Below are positions 12,484-23,017 of a DNA stretch of 64,000 nt, piece after piece; the first letter of the stretch is position 1; each line of letters begins with the position of its first letter. Below the pieces are notes generated by a model. The model was not told where the DNA came from. It did no database searches and was given only the letters and a program-made list of their open reading frames with translations. Source of the stretch: Phaeovulum vinaykumarii (GTDB lineage: Bacteria; Pseudomonadota; Alphaproteobacteria; Rhodobacterales; Rhodobacteraceae); the NCBI RefSeq assembly GCF_900156695.1, contig NZ_FTOM01000006.1, positions 119,191 to 183,190 on the forward strand, given 5' to 3'. Made by a program: the position numbers and the translations under genes.

Positions 12484-13091
12484 TGCGGAAGTTTTCCGGG
12501 AAAAAGCTGCTGGTGGCCACGCATAACGCCGGCAAGCTTGAGGAGATCGCGGCGCTTCTGGCGCCCTTCGGCATCGAGGTCGTGGGCGCCAAGGCGATGA
12601 ACCTGCCCGAACCCGCCGAGACCGAGACCACCTTTGTCGGCAATGCCCGCATCAAGGCCCATGCCGCGGCGCGGGCCACGGGCCTGCCGGCGCTGGCCGA
12701 TGACAGCGGGATCGAGGTCGACGGCCTTGACGGCGCGCCGGGCGTCTATACCGCCGATTGGGCCGAAACCCCCGAGGGCCGCGATTTCGTCAAGGCGATG
12801 ACGCGCACCTGGGACGCGCTTCAGGCGCGCAACGCCCCTTTCCCGCGCACCGCGCGCTTTCGCGCCACGCTGGTCCTGGCCTGGCCCGACGGCCATGACG
12901 AGGTCTTCGAGGGCCGCGTCGAAGGCCAGGTGGTCTGGCCCATGCGCGGTCGTCAGGGCCACGGCTATGACCCGATGTTCGTGCCCGAGGGCCACGAGAT
13001 CACCTTTGCCGAGATGGACCCGGCGAAGAAGAACGAAATCAGCCACCGCGCCGATGCCTTTTCCCGGCTCGTCGCCTGTTTCGAGGATTGA
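12483..13091 (+). CDS. rdgB: RdgB/HAM1 family XTP/dITP diphosphatase
   Basis: House-cleaning pyrophosphatase that hydrolyses XTP, dITP and ITP to monophosphates. The 202-residue product has the family motifs: LLVATHNAGKLEEI (substrate loop) at the N-terminus, ALADDSGIEVDGLDGAPGVYTADWA with the catalytic Asp pair in the middle, and the C-terminal GHGYDPMFVPEG and ISHRADAFSRL. Start overlaps the rph stop (TGATG). Rph-RdgB pairing is widespread in bacteria. Confidence 0.96.
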   Translation: MRKFSGKKLLVATHNAGKLEEIAALLAPFGIEVVGAKAMNLPEPAETETTFVGNARIKAHAAARATGLPALADDSGIEVDGLDGAPGVYTADWAETPEGRDFVKAMTRTWDALQARNAPFPRTARFRATLVLAWPDGHDEVFEGRVEGQVVWPMRGRQGHGYDPMFVPEGHEITFAEMDPAKKNEISHRADAFSRLVACFED

Positions 13092-13092
13092 C

Positions 13093-13476
13093 ATGAGCGA
13101 AACCCGCCGCATTTCCACCGGATCGGCCTTCGAGACGACCATGGGATATTCCCGCGCCATCGTGAAGGGCGACTGGTGCTTTGTCTCCGGCGTCACCGGC
13201 TATGATTACGCCACGATGACCATGCCCGAGAGCATCGCCGATCAGGCGCGCAACTGCTTTGCCACCATCCGCGGCGTGCTGGATCAGGCGGGCTTTGCCA
13301 TGGAGGACATCGTGCGCGTACAATACACGGTGACCGACGCGGCCGAGGTGGACGCGCTGATCCCGGCGCTGGGCGAGTCGCTCTCCGAGATCCGCCCCGC
13401 CGCGACGATGGTCATCGCCGGGCTGATCAAGCCCGAGATGAAGGTCGAGATCGAAGTCACCGCGTTCCGGGGCTGA
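13093..13476 (+). CDS. RidA family protein (non-canonical subfamily)
   Basis: 127-residue member of the YjgF/YER057c/UK114 (Rid) fold, starting 1 bp after rdgB. The RidA core is visible: GDWCFVSGVTGYD, then helix DQARNCFATIRGVLDQAGFAMEDIVRVQYTVTD, then the C-terminal strand PEMKVEIEVTAF. Canonical RidA imine deaminases have an Arg in the motif ARSCV; here the aligned stretch is RPAATMV (residues about 101-107), so the catalytic Arg is absent. I infer a Rid subfamily without proven 2-aminoacrylate deaminase activity. Sits between rdgB and hemW. Confidence 0.85.
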   Translation: MSETRRISTGSAFETTMGYSRAIVKGDWCFVSGVTGYDYATMTMPESIADQARNCFATIRGVLDQAGFAMEDIVRVQYTVTDAAEVDALIPALGESLSEIRPAATMVIAGLIKPEMKVEIEVTAFRG

Positions 13477-13478
13477 GA

Positions 13479-14639
13479 TTGGACGACTGGCGCCACGGCG
13501 GGTTCGGGGTCTATGTCCACTGGCCCTTCTGTGCCGCCAAATGCCCCTATTGCGATTTCAACAGCCATGTCGCCGCCACGGTCGATCAGGACCGCTGGCG
13601 GCGCGCCCTTCTGGCCGAGATCGACCGGCTGGCCGCCGAAACGCCCGGCCGCGTGGTCGAGACCGTGTTCTTCGGCGGCGGCACGCCCTCGCTGATGGAC
13701 CCGTCCGTCACCGCGGCCGTGATCGCGCGCATCGGCGCCCGCTGGCAGATGGCGCCGGATGTCGAGATCACGCTTGAGGCCAACCCCGGCTCGGTCGAGG
13801 CCGGACGTTTCCGCGACTATATCGGCGCCGGCGTGAACCGGCTGTCGCTGGGGGTGCAGGCGCTCGACGATGCCGATCTGAAGCGTCTGGGCCGCATCCA
13901 TGACGTGGCCGAGGCCCGGCGCGCCATCGCCATTGCGCAATCGGTCTGTGATCGGGTCAGCCTTGATCTGATCTATGCCCGCCAGAACCAGACGCCCGAG
14001 GCCTGGGCCGCGGAATTGCATGCGGCGCTTCGCCTTTCGCAGGGGCATCTGTCGCTTTACCAGCTGACCATCGAGGACGGCACGACCTTCGCCAAACGCG
14101 CCCGTGCGGGCCAGCTTCCCGGCCTTCCGGACGAAGACCGCGGCACCGACATGTATCTGATAACGAACGAGATTTGCGACGAAGCGGGCCTTCCGGCCTA
14201 TGAGATCAGCAACCATGCGGCGCCCGGTCAGGAATGCCGGCACAACATGATCTACTGGCGCTATGGCGATTATGCCGGGATCGGCCCCGGCGCGCATGGG
14301 CGCATGACCCTGGGGGGCCAGCGCCATGCCACCGCCGGGCACCGCGCGCCCGCGCTCTGGCTTCAGGCGGTGGAAGAGCAGGGCTCGGGCGAGGTTTCAC
14401 GTGAAACTCTGCGCCGCGCCGAGGAGGCCGAGGAATACCTTCTGATGGCGCTCCGCACGCGCGAGGGGGTGGACGCCGACCGTTACGCCGCGCTGGCCGG
14501 TCACCCCCTGCCCCGCGCCCGCATCGACGATCTGTCCGAATTCGGGCTTCTGGAAATGCACGACGGCCGCCTGCGGGCGACGCGCGACGGCCGTCTTCTG
14601 CTGAACCGGCTGATCGTGGAGCTATCCGAGACGCCCTAG
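13479..14639 (+). CDS. hemW: HemW-like radical SAM heme chaperone
   Basis: Radical-SAM protein of the HemW (formerly HemN-like) family, thought to deliver heme to membrane proteins rather than to oxidise coproporphyrinogen. The 386-residue protein has the 4Fe-4S motif CAAKCPYC at residues about 19-26, the GGGTPS SAM motif, and a C-terminal HemN domain (ICDEAGLPAYEISNHAAPGQECRHNMIYWRYGDYAGIGPGAHGR). Start is a TTG at 13479, 2 bp after the previous stop; no ATG fits. It contains a perfect parS core (14394-14407), so part of its sequence is constrained by chromosome segregation. Its stop overlaps the convergent parB stop (CTAG). Confidence 0.92.
   Translation: MDDWRHGGFGVYVHWPFCAAKCPYCDFNSHVAATVDQDRWRRALLAEIDRLAAETPGRVVETVFFGGGTPSLMDPSVTAAVIARIGARWQMAPDVEITLEANPGSVEAGRFRDYIGAGVNRLSLGVQALDDADLKRLGRIHDVAEARRAIAIAQSVCDRVSLDLIYARQNQTPEAWAAELHAALRLSQGHLSLYQLTIEDGTTFAKRARAGQLPGLPDEDRGTDMYLITNEICDEAGLPAYEISNHAAPGQECRHNMIYWRYGDYAGIGPGAHGRMTLGGQRHATAGHRAPALWLQAVEEQGSGEVSRETLRRAEEAEEYLLMALRTREGVDADRYAALAGHPLPRARIDDLSEFGLLEMHDGRLRATRDGRLLLNRLIVELSETP
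14394..14407. other. parS centromere site 1 (inside hemW)
   Basis: The 14-bp palindrome GTTTCACGTGAAAC is an exact match to the core of the ParB binding site TGTTTCACGTGAAACA. It lies within the hemW coding sequence, about 230 bp from the end of parB and about 7.8 kb from the proposed oriC. Confidence 0.9.
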
Positions 14640-15538
14640 CAGATACCGCTGAGCCGCTGGCACAGCGCGTCCAGTTCCTCGAGATCACGATAGGAAATGG
14701 TCACCGAGCCCCCCCCGGCGCCGACATGGTCGATCGACACCGGCATCTTCAGCGTCGCCGTCAGGTCGGCTTCAAGCGCCAGCGTATCGGCATCCTTGTC
14801 GCGGCGCGGGGCCTGGCGCTTTTCCGACGGGCCACGGCCGGTGCCCTTGATCTCGGTTGCCATGCGCTCGGCCTCGCGCACCGACATCCCCGACGACAGG
14901 ATGCGCCGGGCCAGCGCATCGGGGTCGGGCGCATTGATCAGCGCGCGCGCATGGCCCGCGCTCAGATCGCCGCGGCGCACCATGTCCTGAACCGAGTCCG
15001 GCAAGGTGAGCAAACGCAGGAGGTTGGCGATATGGCTGCGGCTCTTGGACAGCGCCTCGGCGATCTTTTCCTGCGTATGGCCGAACTTGTCCATCAGCTG
15101 TCGATAGGCCATCGCCTCTTCGATGGCGCTCAGATCGGCGCGCTGGATGTTCTCGATGATGGCGACTTCCAGCGTCTCGGTGTCGTCCAGCTCACGCACG
15201 ATGGCGGGCACGACGTCGATCCGCGCCAGCTGCGCCGCCCGCCAGCGGCGTTCCCCGGCCACGATCTCATAGCCCTGCGGGTCGCGCGGATTGGGGCGCA
15301 GGATCAGCGGCTGGATGATGCCCTTTTCACGCAAGGACTGCGCCAGTTCCTCCAGCGCCTCGGGCGCAAAGACCCGCCGCGGCTGCGTCGGGTTGGCCTC
15401 GATCTTCTCGATCGGGATCTGGGCGATGTCCCCCTTGCGCGGGGCGCTTTCAGCGGGCGCGGCGCTCGACAGGTTCACATCTGCCATCAGGGCCGACAGG
15501 CCCCGGCCCAATCCACGCCGTTCATTGCGGCTGCTCAT
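14636..15538 (-). CDS. parB: Chromosome partitioning protein ParB
   Basis: CTPase clamp that loads at parS and spreads to build the segregation complex. 300 residues: N-terminal ParA-contact peptide (RRGLGRGLSALM), CTP-binding ParB/Srx domain (ANPTQPRRVFAPEALEELAQSLREKG and the GERRWRAAQLA box), helix-turn-helix (YRQLMDKFGHTQEKIAEALSKSRSHIANLLRLL), and a C-terminal dimer domain. Overlaps parA by 4 bp (ATGA) on the same strand. Three parS sites (14394, 16937, 18848) lie within 4.5 kb. Confidence 0.97.
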   Translation of the reverse strand: MSSRNERRGLGRGLSALMADVNLSSAAPAESAPRKGDIAQIPIEKIEANPTQPRRVFAPEALEELAQSLREKGIIQPLILRPNPRDPQGYEIVAGERRWRAAQLARIDVVPAIVRELDDTETLEVAIIENIQRADLSAIEEAMAYRQLMDKFGHTQEKIAEALSKSRSHIANLLRLLTLPDSVQDMVRRGDLSAGHARALINAPDPDALARRILSSGMSVREAERMATEIKGTGRGPSEKRQAPRRDKDADTLALEADLTATLKMPVSIDHVGAGGGSVTISYRDLEELDALCQRLSGIC

Positions 15539-16338
15539 CCGGCTTTCTCCATTGGTCTTGCGCCACCCCAGCGGCGATCGAGCTCGTCGGCCAGCGCGCG
15601 ATAGGCCACGCTCCCGCGCGAGGAACTGTCGTATTGCAGCGCGGGCTTACCGTGCGAGGGCGCCTCGGACAGCCGCACGTTGCGCGGAATGATCGTGCTG
15701 AAGACCAGTTCGCCCAGGGTTTCGCGTGCATCCTGCTCGACCTGAAGCGCCAGGTTGTTGCGCGCGTCGAACATGGTCAGCACCACGCCTTCGATCCGCA
15801 GCGCGGGATTGGCGGCCTCGCGCACCTGGCGGATGGTCAGCATCAGCTGCGACAGCCCCTCAAGCGCGAAAAACTCGGACTGCAAGGGCACCAGAACCGA
15901 ATCCGCGGCCACCAGCGCATTCACCGTCAACAGGTTCAGCGACGGCGGGCAGTCGATCAGGATCAGATCCAGATCCAGCACCTCGACCCCCGGCTGGCGC
16001 AAGGCATCGCTGAGCAGGAAGCTGCGCTTTTCGTTCGACACCAGTTCGATATCGGCCGAGGCCAGATCGGGCGTCGCCGGACACACGAACAGCTCCTCGA
16101 CCTCGGTGCGCACGATGGCTTCGGCCAGGGTCGCGTCCTCGGTCAGCACGTCAAAGCTGGTGATGCTGCGGGTCGAGACCTCGCAGCCCAGCCCGGTCGA
16201 GGCATTGCCCTGCGGGTCGAGATCCACCACCAGAACACGCCGCCCGCGTTCGACCATGGCGGCGGCAAGATTGATTGCGGTTGTCGTCTTGCCGACGCCG
16301 CCTTTCTGGTTCGCCACGGCGATGATTCTGGGCTTCAC
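15535..16338 (-). CDS. parA: Chromosome partitioning ATPase ParA
   Basis: Walker-type ATPase whose nucleoid gradient pulls ParB-parS complexes apart. 267 residues with the deviant Walker A KGGVGKTTT at residues about 11-19, Walker A' (VLVVDLDPQGNAS) and Walker B (LDLILIDCPPSLNLLTVNAL). Short N-terminus without a helix-turn-helix, as in chromosomal (type Ib-like/Soj) ParA. It lies between rsmG and parB; its start is 21 bp after the rsmG stop, consistent with one minus-strand unit running away from the origin. Confidence 0.97.
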   Translation of the reverse strand: MKPRIIAVANQKGGVGKTTTAINLAAAMVERGRRVLVVDLDPQGNASTGLGCEVSTRSITSFDVLTEDATLAEAIVRTEVEELFVCPATPDLASADIELVSNEKRSFLLSDALRQPGVEVLDLDLILIDCPPSLNLLTVNALVAADSVLVPLQSEFFALEGLSQLMLTIRQVREAANPALRIEGVVLTMFDARNNLALQVEQDARETLGELVFSTIIPRNVRLSEAPSHGKPALQYDSSSRGSVAYRALADELDRRWGGARPMEKAG

Positions 16339-16359
16339 GGTCGGACCCCCATGATTGAT

Positions 16360-16992
16360 CTACTGAGCCAGGGAAAGATCGCGGATTTCGAGAAGTACCG
16401 CGGCTTTATCCGTGATACTCGGATGCGCCGCAAAAGTGAATGTCGCATGCGCCTGGGCGGCGGCAAGTTCATCGCGCCAGGCCTTGCCTTTCGGGAAGAT
16501 CGCCACACCGCCTGGGGCGAGATGCCGCTGTGCATAAGTGGCCAGCCGGTCAAGCGGCGCCAAGGCGCGCGCGGTCAGCACATCCGCCCCCAGCGGCGCC
16601 AGCGATTCGATTCGCGCGGTCTCGACCCGTGCCGACAGCCCCAGATCGCGGATCACCGTCTCGAGAAAGGCCGCTTTGCGCCGGTCGGATTCGACCAGCG
16701 TCACCGTGAGGTCCGGCGCCCTCTCGCGCGCCATGATCGCCAGCGGAATGGCCGGAAAGCCCGCGCCCGAGCCCAGATCCGCCAGGTGTCGCGCCGGGCC
16801 GGGCAGAAGTTCGAAGACCTGGGCACTGTCAAGAAAATGGCGCCCCCACAGCGCATCCAGCGTTCCCGGCGCCACCAGATTGATCGCGCGGGACCATTTG
16901 GTCAGAAGCGCTGCATAGGCGTCAAAAGCCGCGAGTGTTTCACGTGAAACGGCCGTGCGCGCGGCGAAGGCATCCCGATCAACGATGCTCAT
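16360..16992 (-). CDS. rsmG: 16S rRNA (guanine-N7) methyltransferase RsmG
   Basis: SAM-dependent methyltransferase that makes m7G527 in 16S rRNA (older name GidB). 210 residues with the GidB fold: [14 protein letters not shown] near the N-terminus, [10 protein letters not shown], the SAM loop [18 protein letters not shown], and [21 protein letters not shown]. Start overlaps the mnmG stop by 4 bp. Codons for VSRET near residue 14 are encoded by parS site 2. Confidence 0.96.
   Translation of the reverse strand: MSIVDRDAFAARTAVSRETLAAFDAYAALLTKWSRAINLVAPGTLDALWGRHFLDSAQVFELLPGPARHLADLGSGAGFPAIPLAIMARERAPDLTVTLVESDRRKAAFLETVIRDLGLSARVETARIESLAPLGADVLTARALAPLDRLATYAQRHLAPGGVAIFPKGKAWRDELAAAQAHATFTFAAHPSITDKAAVLLEIRDLSLAQ
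16937..16950. other. parS centromere site 2 (inside rsmG)
   Basis: GTTTCACGTGAAAC, flanked 5' by T as in the 16-bp consensus. Located in the first 60 bp of rsmG, about 5.2 kb from the proposed oriC. Confidence 0.92.
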
Positions 16993-18863
16993 GCCGCACC
17001 GCGGTCCCGTGCCAGGCGCCGCAGCCGCGCAAGGATGAGGGTCAGCGCCGCCGGCGTCATCCCCTCGATCCGGCCCGCTTCGGCAAGATTCTGTGGGCGG
17101 ACATAGGCCAGTTTCGCGCCCAGCTCGCCCGACAGACCGCTGATCGCGGCATAGTCGAAATCATCGGGAATGCGCATGTCCTCGTCCCGGCGCAGCATCT
17201 CGACAGCGGCATCCTGACGGTGCGCGTATTTCTCATAGGTGGCGTCGCGCGACAATTGCGTCAGCGTCTCGGGATCGAGCCCCTCCATCACCCCGCCCTG
17301 CGCCAGAAGCGCGGCGGCGGTGTCGGGAACGATGGACAGATAATCCATCAGGCTGCGCCGTTCGCCGCTGGCAGCATAGGGCAGCCCCCAATCCTCGGCC
17401 TCGGCGCGCGTCACGATCCGTGCGGACAGTTGATCGCGCGCCGCAGAGAGCGCCGCCATCTTGGCGCCAAAGGCCGCCTTGCGCGTTTCGGACACCAGCC
17501 CAAGGGAAATCCCCGTTTCGGTCAGCCGCTGATCGGCATTGTCGGCGCGCAGGCTCAGCCGGTATTCCGCGCGCGAGGTGAACATGCGGTAGGGTTCGGT
17601 CGCACCATTGGCGCGCAGATCGTCGATCATCACGCCGATATAGCTGTCGCGGCGGCTGGGCAGCCACGGGTCTTCGCCCCGGACAAGACGCACGGCATTG
17701 ACGCCGGCCACCAGCCCCTGCCCGCCCGCTTCCTCGTACCCGGTCGTGCCGTTGATCTGCCCGGCCAGGAACAGCCCCGGCAGCGCCGTCAGCTCAAGCG
17801 AGCCCTTCAACCCGCGCGGGTCGAAGTAATCATATTCGATCGCATAGCCCGGCTGGAGGATGCGCACCGACTCGAGCCCGCGGATCGACCGGACATAGGC
17901 GTCCTGCACATCCTCGGGTAGCGAGGTCGAGATCCCGTTGGGATAGACCGTGTGATCCTCAAGCCCCTCGGGTTCGAGAAAGATCTGATGCGAATCCTTG
18001 TCGGCGAAGCGCACCACCTTGTCCTCGACCGAGGGGCAATAGCGCGGCCCGGTCGACGAGATATAGCCGCCGTAAAGCGCCGAGCGGCTCAGGTTCTCGC
18101 GGATGATCTCATGCGTGCGGGCATTGGTATGGGTGATGCCGCAGGCGATCTGGCGCACGAAAGGCGCGCGGTTCAGGAAGGAAAACATCACCGGCTCGGC
18201 GTCACCTTCCTGCCGGTCGAGGATCGCCCAGTCGATGCTGCGTCCGTCAAGCCGCGGCGGCGTGCCGGTCTTGAGACGCCCGACCCCAAGGCCCAGATCA
18301 CGCAGCCGATCCCCCAGACGGTCGGCCGAGGCATCGCCCATGCGCCCGCCGCGCAGCTGCCGGTCGCCGATATGCAAGGTGCCGCGCAGGAAGGTGCCTG
18401 CCGTCAGGATCACGGCCCCCGCCTCCAGCGTCGTGCCGTCAGCCAAAACGACGCCCGTGACGCGGCCGGTATCGACGCGCAGATCGGTTACCTCGGCCTC
18501 GATCACGCGCAGATTCGCCATGCCGGTCATCTCGGCCTGCATCTCGGCACGATAAAGCGCCCGGTCGATCTGTGCCCGCGGCCCCTGCACTGCCGGCCCC
18601 TTGCGGCGGTTCAGCAGCCGGAACTGGATACCCGCGCGGTCGGACACGCGGCCCATCACGCCATCCAGCGCGTCAATCTCGCGGATGATATGGCCCTTGC
18701 CCAGGCCCCCCATCGCCGGGTTGCACGACATCACGCCCAGATCACGCGTGCTCAGCGTGACCAGTGCCACCTGCGCCCCCATCCGCGCCGCGGCATGGGC
18801 AGCCTCGGTTCCGGCATGACCGCCGCCGATCACGATGACATCAAACCGTTTCACGTGAAACAC
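16989..18863 (-). CDS. mnmG: tRNA uridine-5-carboxymethylaminomethyl modification enzyme MnmG
   Basis: FAD-dependent partner of MnmE in wobble uridine modification (older name GidA). 624 residues with the FAD dinucleotide motif [21 protein letters not shown] at the N-terminus, the MnmG signatures [15 protein letters not shown] and [23 protein letters not shown], and the C-terminal helical domain that binds MnmE (ending near [27 protein letters not shown]). Its first codons (MFHVKRF) are written by parS site 3. Three bp separate it from mnmE. Confidence 0.97.
   Translation of the reverse strand: MFHVKRFDVIVIGGGHAGTEAAHAAARMGAQVALVTLSTRDLGVMSCNPAMGGLGKGHIIREIDALDGVMGRVSDRAGIQFRLLNRRKGPAVQGPRAQIDRALYRAEMQAEMTGMANLRVIEAEVTDLRVDTGRVTGVVLADGTTLEAGAVILTAGTFLRGTLHIGDRQLRGGRMGDASADRLGDRLRDLGLGVGRLKTGTPPRLDGRSIDWAILDRQEGDAEPVMFSFLNRAPFVRQIACGITHTNARTHEIIRENLSRSALYGGYISSTGPRYCPSVEDKVVRFADKDSHQIFLEPEGLEDHTVYPNGISTSLPEDVQDAYVRSIRGLESVRILQPGYAIEYDYFDPRGLKGSLELTALPGLFLAGQINGTTGYEEAGGQGLVAGVNAVRLVRGEDPWLPSRRDSYIGVMIDDLRANGATEPYRMFTSRAEYRLSLRADNADQRLTETGISLGLVSETRKAAFGAKMAALSAARDQLSARIVTRAEAEDWGLPYAASGERRSLMDYLSIVPDTAAALLAQGGVMEGLDPETLTQLSRDATYEKYAHRQDAAVEMLRRDEDMRIPDDFDYAAISGLSGELGAKLAYVRPQNLAEAGRIEGMTPAALTLILARLRRLARDRGAA
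18848..18861. other. parS centromere site 3 (at the mnmG start)
   Basis: GTTTCACGTGAAAC covering codons 2-5 of mnmG. It is the copy nearest to the proposed oriC (about 3.3 kb). Two ends of the palindrome extend as in the 16-bp consensus except for the outer T. Confidence 0.92.
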
Positions 18864-18866
18864 GCC

Positions 18867-20153
18867 TCACTTGCCGATACAGAAGCTCGAGAAGATGGTG
18901 TCGAGCAGATCCTCGACCCCGATCTTCCCGATCAGGATTTCCAGCGCGCGCGCCGCACTGCGCAATTCTTCGGCCACAATTTCGCTTGCCGCGCCCCCCG
19001 GATCAAGCGCCGCGCGTGCACGATCCAGTGCGTCCGCCGCCGCCGCGATCCCCTGCCGCTGGCGCAGACGCACGGCCAGCCCGGCCCCCGAGGCCCGTTG
19101 CGACAGGATCTCGCCGATCTCGGACAGAAGCTCGGGCACCCCTGCCCCGGTCTTTCCCGACACACCCCCGGCCGCGGGCGTGTCGGATTTGGCGATGCGC
19201 ACCAGATCGCCGGGCTGAACCTGCGCCAACTCCGTGGGATCTTCGCCGGGGGCGATCAGGAACACCCGCAGATCGGCGTCACGCGCCCGTTCCTGCGCAC
19301 GCGCGATCCCGATGGCCTCGACCGCATCCGTCGCCTCGCGCAGACCGGCGGTATCAAGGAAGGTCACCGCCAGCCCGGCCAGATCCATCCGCACCTCGAT
19401 CACGTCGCGCGTGGTTCCGGCAATATCCGAGGTGATCGCCGCATCGCGCCCGGCAAGCGCGTTCAGCAGCGTCGATTTCCCCACATTGGGCCGCCCGATG
19501 ATGGCCACTTCAAAGCCTTCGCGGATACGCTCGGCCGCACCGAAGCCCGCGATCTGCGCCGACAGATCCGCCTGCACCCGCGCCAGAAGCGCGGTGACCT
19601 CTGGCGTCACGTCGACCGGCACATCCTCGTCGGCAAAGTCGATGGTCGCCTCGATCAGCGCCGCCGCCTGCACCAGATCGCGCCGCCAACTTTCGGCCAG
19701 CCGCCCCAGCGCGCCCGACAGGCTGCGCTGCGCCTGGCGCCGCTGGGCTTCGGTCTCGGCCTCGATCAGATCCGCCAGCCCCTCGACCTGCTCGAGATCA
19801 AGCCGCCCGTTCTCCAGCGCGCGGCGGGTGAATTCGCCGGGCTCGGCCAGCCGCAGCCCCGGCATCTGGCCAAGCGCGCGCATCACCGCATCGACCACGG
19901 CGATCGAGCCATGCACCTGAAGTTCCGCCGAAGGCTCGCCGGTGAAGCTGGCCCCTTCGGCAAAGACGATCACCAGCGCGTCGTCGAGAATATCGCCCTG
20001 CCAGATCAGCCGCCGCAGCGCCGCGCGCCGCGGTTCGGGCAAACGTCCGCCACAGAGCGCCGACACCGCATCCCAGGCCCCTGCCCCGGAGATGCGGAGA
20101 ACCGAGACACCCGCCTTGCCGCGGGCCGAAGCCAGCGCAAAGATCGTGTCCAT
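18867..20153 (-). CDS. mnmE: tRNA modification GTPase MnmE
   Basis: Works with MnmG to install cmnm5 or related groups on wobble uridine. 428 residues: N-terminal formyl-THF-binding domain ([23 protein letters not shown]), helical domain, inserted G domain (P-loop GRPNVGKST near residue 222, switch [13 protein letters not shown]) and the C-terminal CIGK, whose Cys is the family hallmark. The G4 NKxD element appears altered (IAKSDT at about residue 334), as in many alphaproteobacterial MnmE proteins. 13 bp after rho on the same strand. Confidence 0.95.
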   Translation of the reverse strand: MDTIFALASARGKAGVSVLRISGAGAWDAVSALCGGRLPEPRRAALRRLIWQGDILDDALVIVFAEGASFTGEPSAELQVHGSIAVVDAVMRALGQMPGLRLAEPGEFTRRALENGRLDLEQVEGLADLIEAETEAQRRQAQRSLSGALGRLAESWRRDLVQAAALIEATIDFADEDVPVDVTPEVTALLARVQADLSAQIAGFGAAERIREGFEVAIIGRPNVGKSTLLNALAGRDAAITSDIAGTTRDVIEVRMDLAGLAVTFLDTAGLREATDAVEAIGIARAQERARDADLRVFLIAPGEDPTELAQVQPGDLVRIAKSDTPAAGGVSGKTGAGVPELLSEIGEILSQRASGAGLAVRLRQRQGIAAAADALDRARAALDPGGAASEIVAEELRSAARALEILIGKIGVEDLLDTIFSSFCIGK

Positions 20154-20166
20154 CGCGCCGGCCCTG

Positions 20167-21435
<1,269 letters not shown>

Positions 21436-21576
21436 GGGTCCACCACGGGTTGCCGCCGCCCCCGGATCCCCGGAAAGCGCTGGTTCGTCAGGTATAAGGA
21501 AGGCGCGCCAACCGGACGGCCGGGCGCGCCTCACATAGCCTTGCAACCGTGAAGAGTCAACGAAACTTCGGCTTCG

Positions 21577-22026
21577 TCACCATTTCACCAGAACGGACAG
21601 GACGATGATCACCATCAGGATCGTGGGGATCTCGTTCATCATGCGATAGCGCCGGCCGCTCAGCGTGTTCTCGCCGCGCTCGAAATCCTTGCGCCGGGCC
21701 GCAAGCCAGAGATGGAAGATCGTCATGGCGATGATCGAGAAGCCCTTGGTCCAGGGCCAGATCGTGCTCCAGTCGATGACGCCGGGCGTGAACACCAGCA
21801 AAAGACCGAAGAACCACGTCGAGATGGCGGCGGGGTTCATGATCGCGCGCAGAAGCTTGCGTTCCATCACCTTGAAGGTGGCGTCGGTGTCGGTGCCGGG
21901 CTGCGTGGCCTCGACGTGATAGACATAGATCCGGGGCAGATAGAACAGCCCCGCCATCCAGGCCAGGACGGACATCACGTGGAACGCCTTGATCCAGAAA
22001 TACCAGTTCAGAAGAAAGTCGCCCAT
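21577..22026 (-). CDS. hemJ: Protoporphyrinogen oxidase HemJ (UPF0093/CopD-like)
   Basis: Membrane protein of the HemJ family, which in many proteobacteria converts protoporphyrinogen IX to protoporphyrin IX in heme synthesis. 149 residues from the ATG at 22026; the frame is open further upstream but that part lies in the AT-rich origin region. Four membrane helices, with the conserved His near residue 16 (WIKAFHVMSVLAWMAGLFYLPR) and the Arg/Lys-rich loop before NPAAISTWFFGLLL. It flanks the proposed origin, on the side where hemE or hemH is found in relatives. Confidence 0.9.
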   Translation of the reverse strand: MGDFLLNWYFWIKAFHVMSVLAWMAGLFYLPRIYVYHVEATQPGTDTDATFKVMERKLLRAIMNPAAISTWFFGLLLVFTPGVIDWSTIWPWTKGFSIIAMTIFHLWLAARRKDFERGENTLSGRRYRMMNEIPTILMVIIVLSVLVKW

Positions 22027-22058
22027 GGGGTCCGCCCTCGAAGTTTGAACACCTCTTC

Positions 22059-22412
22059 CTAAAAAGAAGAAGATAGAAAGAAAAGATGATGATGTGGATG
22101 GGGGGGTGGATAAGCGGGAAAACTGACCTGTCCCGTTCACTATCCACAGGGTGCCTGCCTTGGGACAACATTGTGTATAAGCCCCCGAGTGTGTGGATAA
22201 CTTTTTATAACGTATATATTTCAATGTCTTGGCGTGATATGGCCGCGGGGACAATCCTGACCTGTGTCATAGCTGCGACGCTTTCCCACAGTGATGGGAA
22301 GAAAGCCTCCCGCTCTGGACAAACCTTGCTGATTTCTTGACAAGATGGACCCATATCCCCTGGCATCCGCCATCACCGGAACCGCCCCCAGGGCGCCCAT
22401 GAATTGCCCACA
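22059..22412. other. oriC: Probable chromosomal replication origin (oriC)
   Basis: The 391-bp gap between hemJ (minus) and maf (plus) is AT-rich relative to its neighbours and contains a cluster of DnaA boxes. TGTGGATAA at 22192-22200 is perfect. One-mismatch copies lie at 22105-22113 (GGTGGATAA), 22140-22148 (CTATCCACA) and 22172-22180 (TGTGTATAA). Two-mismatch copies lie at 22093-22101, 22282-22290 and 22404-22412. An AT tract at 22196-22225 next to the perfect box is a candidate unwinding element, and an A/G-rich tract lies at 22059-22090. Genes on both sides are transcribed away from it, and parA, parB and three parS sites lie within 8 kb. No promoter can be separated from these elements by eye. 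Confidence 0.82.
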
Positions 22413-22417
22413 GATCC

Positions 22418-23017
22418 ATGCACACCCCCTTGATCCTGGCGTCAGCGTCCGAAACCCGTGCCCGCCTGCTGCGCAACACTGGCATTCTGCCCGTGATCCA
22501 GCCGGCCCGGCTGGACGAAGCCGCCATCCGTGACGAACTGAGCGCGCTGGGACTCGACCCTGCCCGCCAGGCCGAGGTTCTGGCCGAACGCAAGGCCATG
22601 ACCATTTCAGCGCGCAATGCCGCCACCATCGTTCTGGGTGGTGACCAGATCCTTGATTGCGAGGGGCGCATCTTCGCCAAGCCCCACACGCAGGAGGAAA
22701 CCTGCGCCCAGATCGCCGCGCTTTCGGGGCGCCAGCACCGGCTGACCACGGCCGTCGTGGCCGCGCGCGGCGGCGAGATCCTGTGGCGGCACACGGTCGA
22801 GGCGCATCTGACCATGCATCAGATCCCCGAGCCCGAGATCCGTGCCTATGTCGCGCGGAACTGGCCGGGGCTGAAGCATTCGGTCGGCGGCTACAAGATC
22901 GAGGAAGAGGGCCTGCGTCTCTTCTCGCGGATCGAGGGCGATTATTTCTCGATCCTGGGCTTGCCGCTGGTCGAATTCCTGACCTTCCTGCGCGAAAAGG
23001 GAGACATCGGCTCATGA
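22418..23017 (+). CDS. maf: Maf family nucleotide pyrophosphatase
   Basis: Nucleoside triphosphate pyrophosphatase of the Maf/HAM1 fold, linked to septum inhibition in Bacillus. 199 residues with the N-terminal substrate loop LILASASETRARLL, the catalytic Asp region VLGGDQILDCEGRIFAKP, and the conserved GGYKIEEEGLRLFSRIEGDYFSI. First gene right of the origin; its stop overlaps the aroE start (ATGA). maf next to oriC is a recurrent alphaproteobacterial arrangement. Confidence 0.95.
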   Translation: MHTPLILASASETRARLLRNTGILPVIQPARLDEAAIRDELSALGLDPARQAEVLAERKAMTISARNAATIVLGGDQILDCEGRIFAKPHTQEETCAQIAALSGRQHRLTTAVVAARGGEILWRHTVEAHLTMHQIPEPEIRAYVARNWPGLKHSVGGYKIEEEGLRLFSRIEGDYFSILGLPLVEFLTFLREKGDIGS

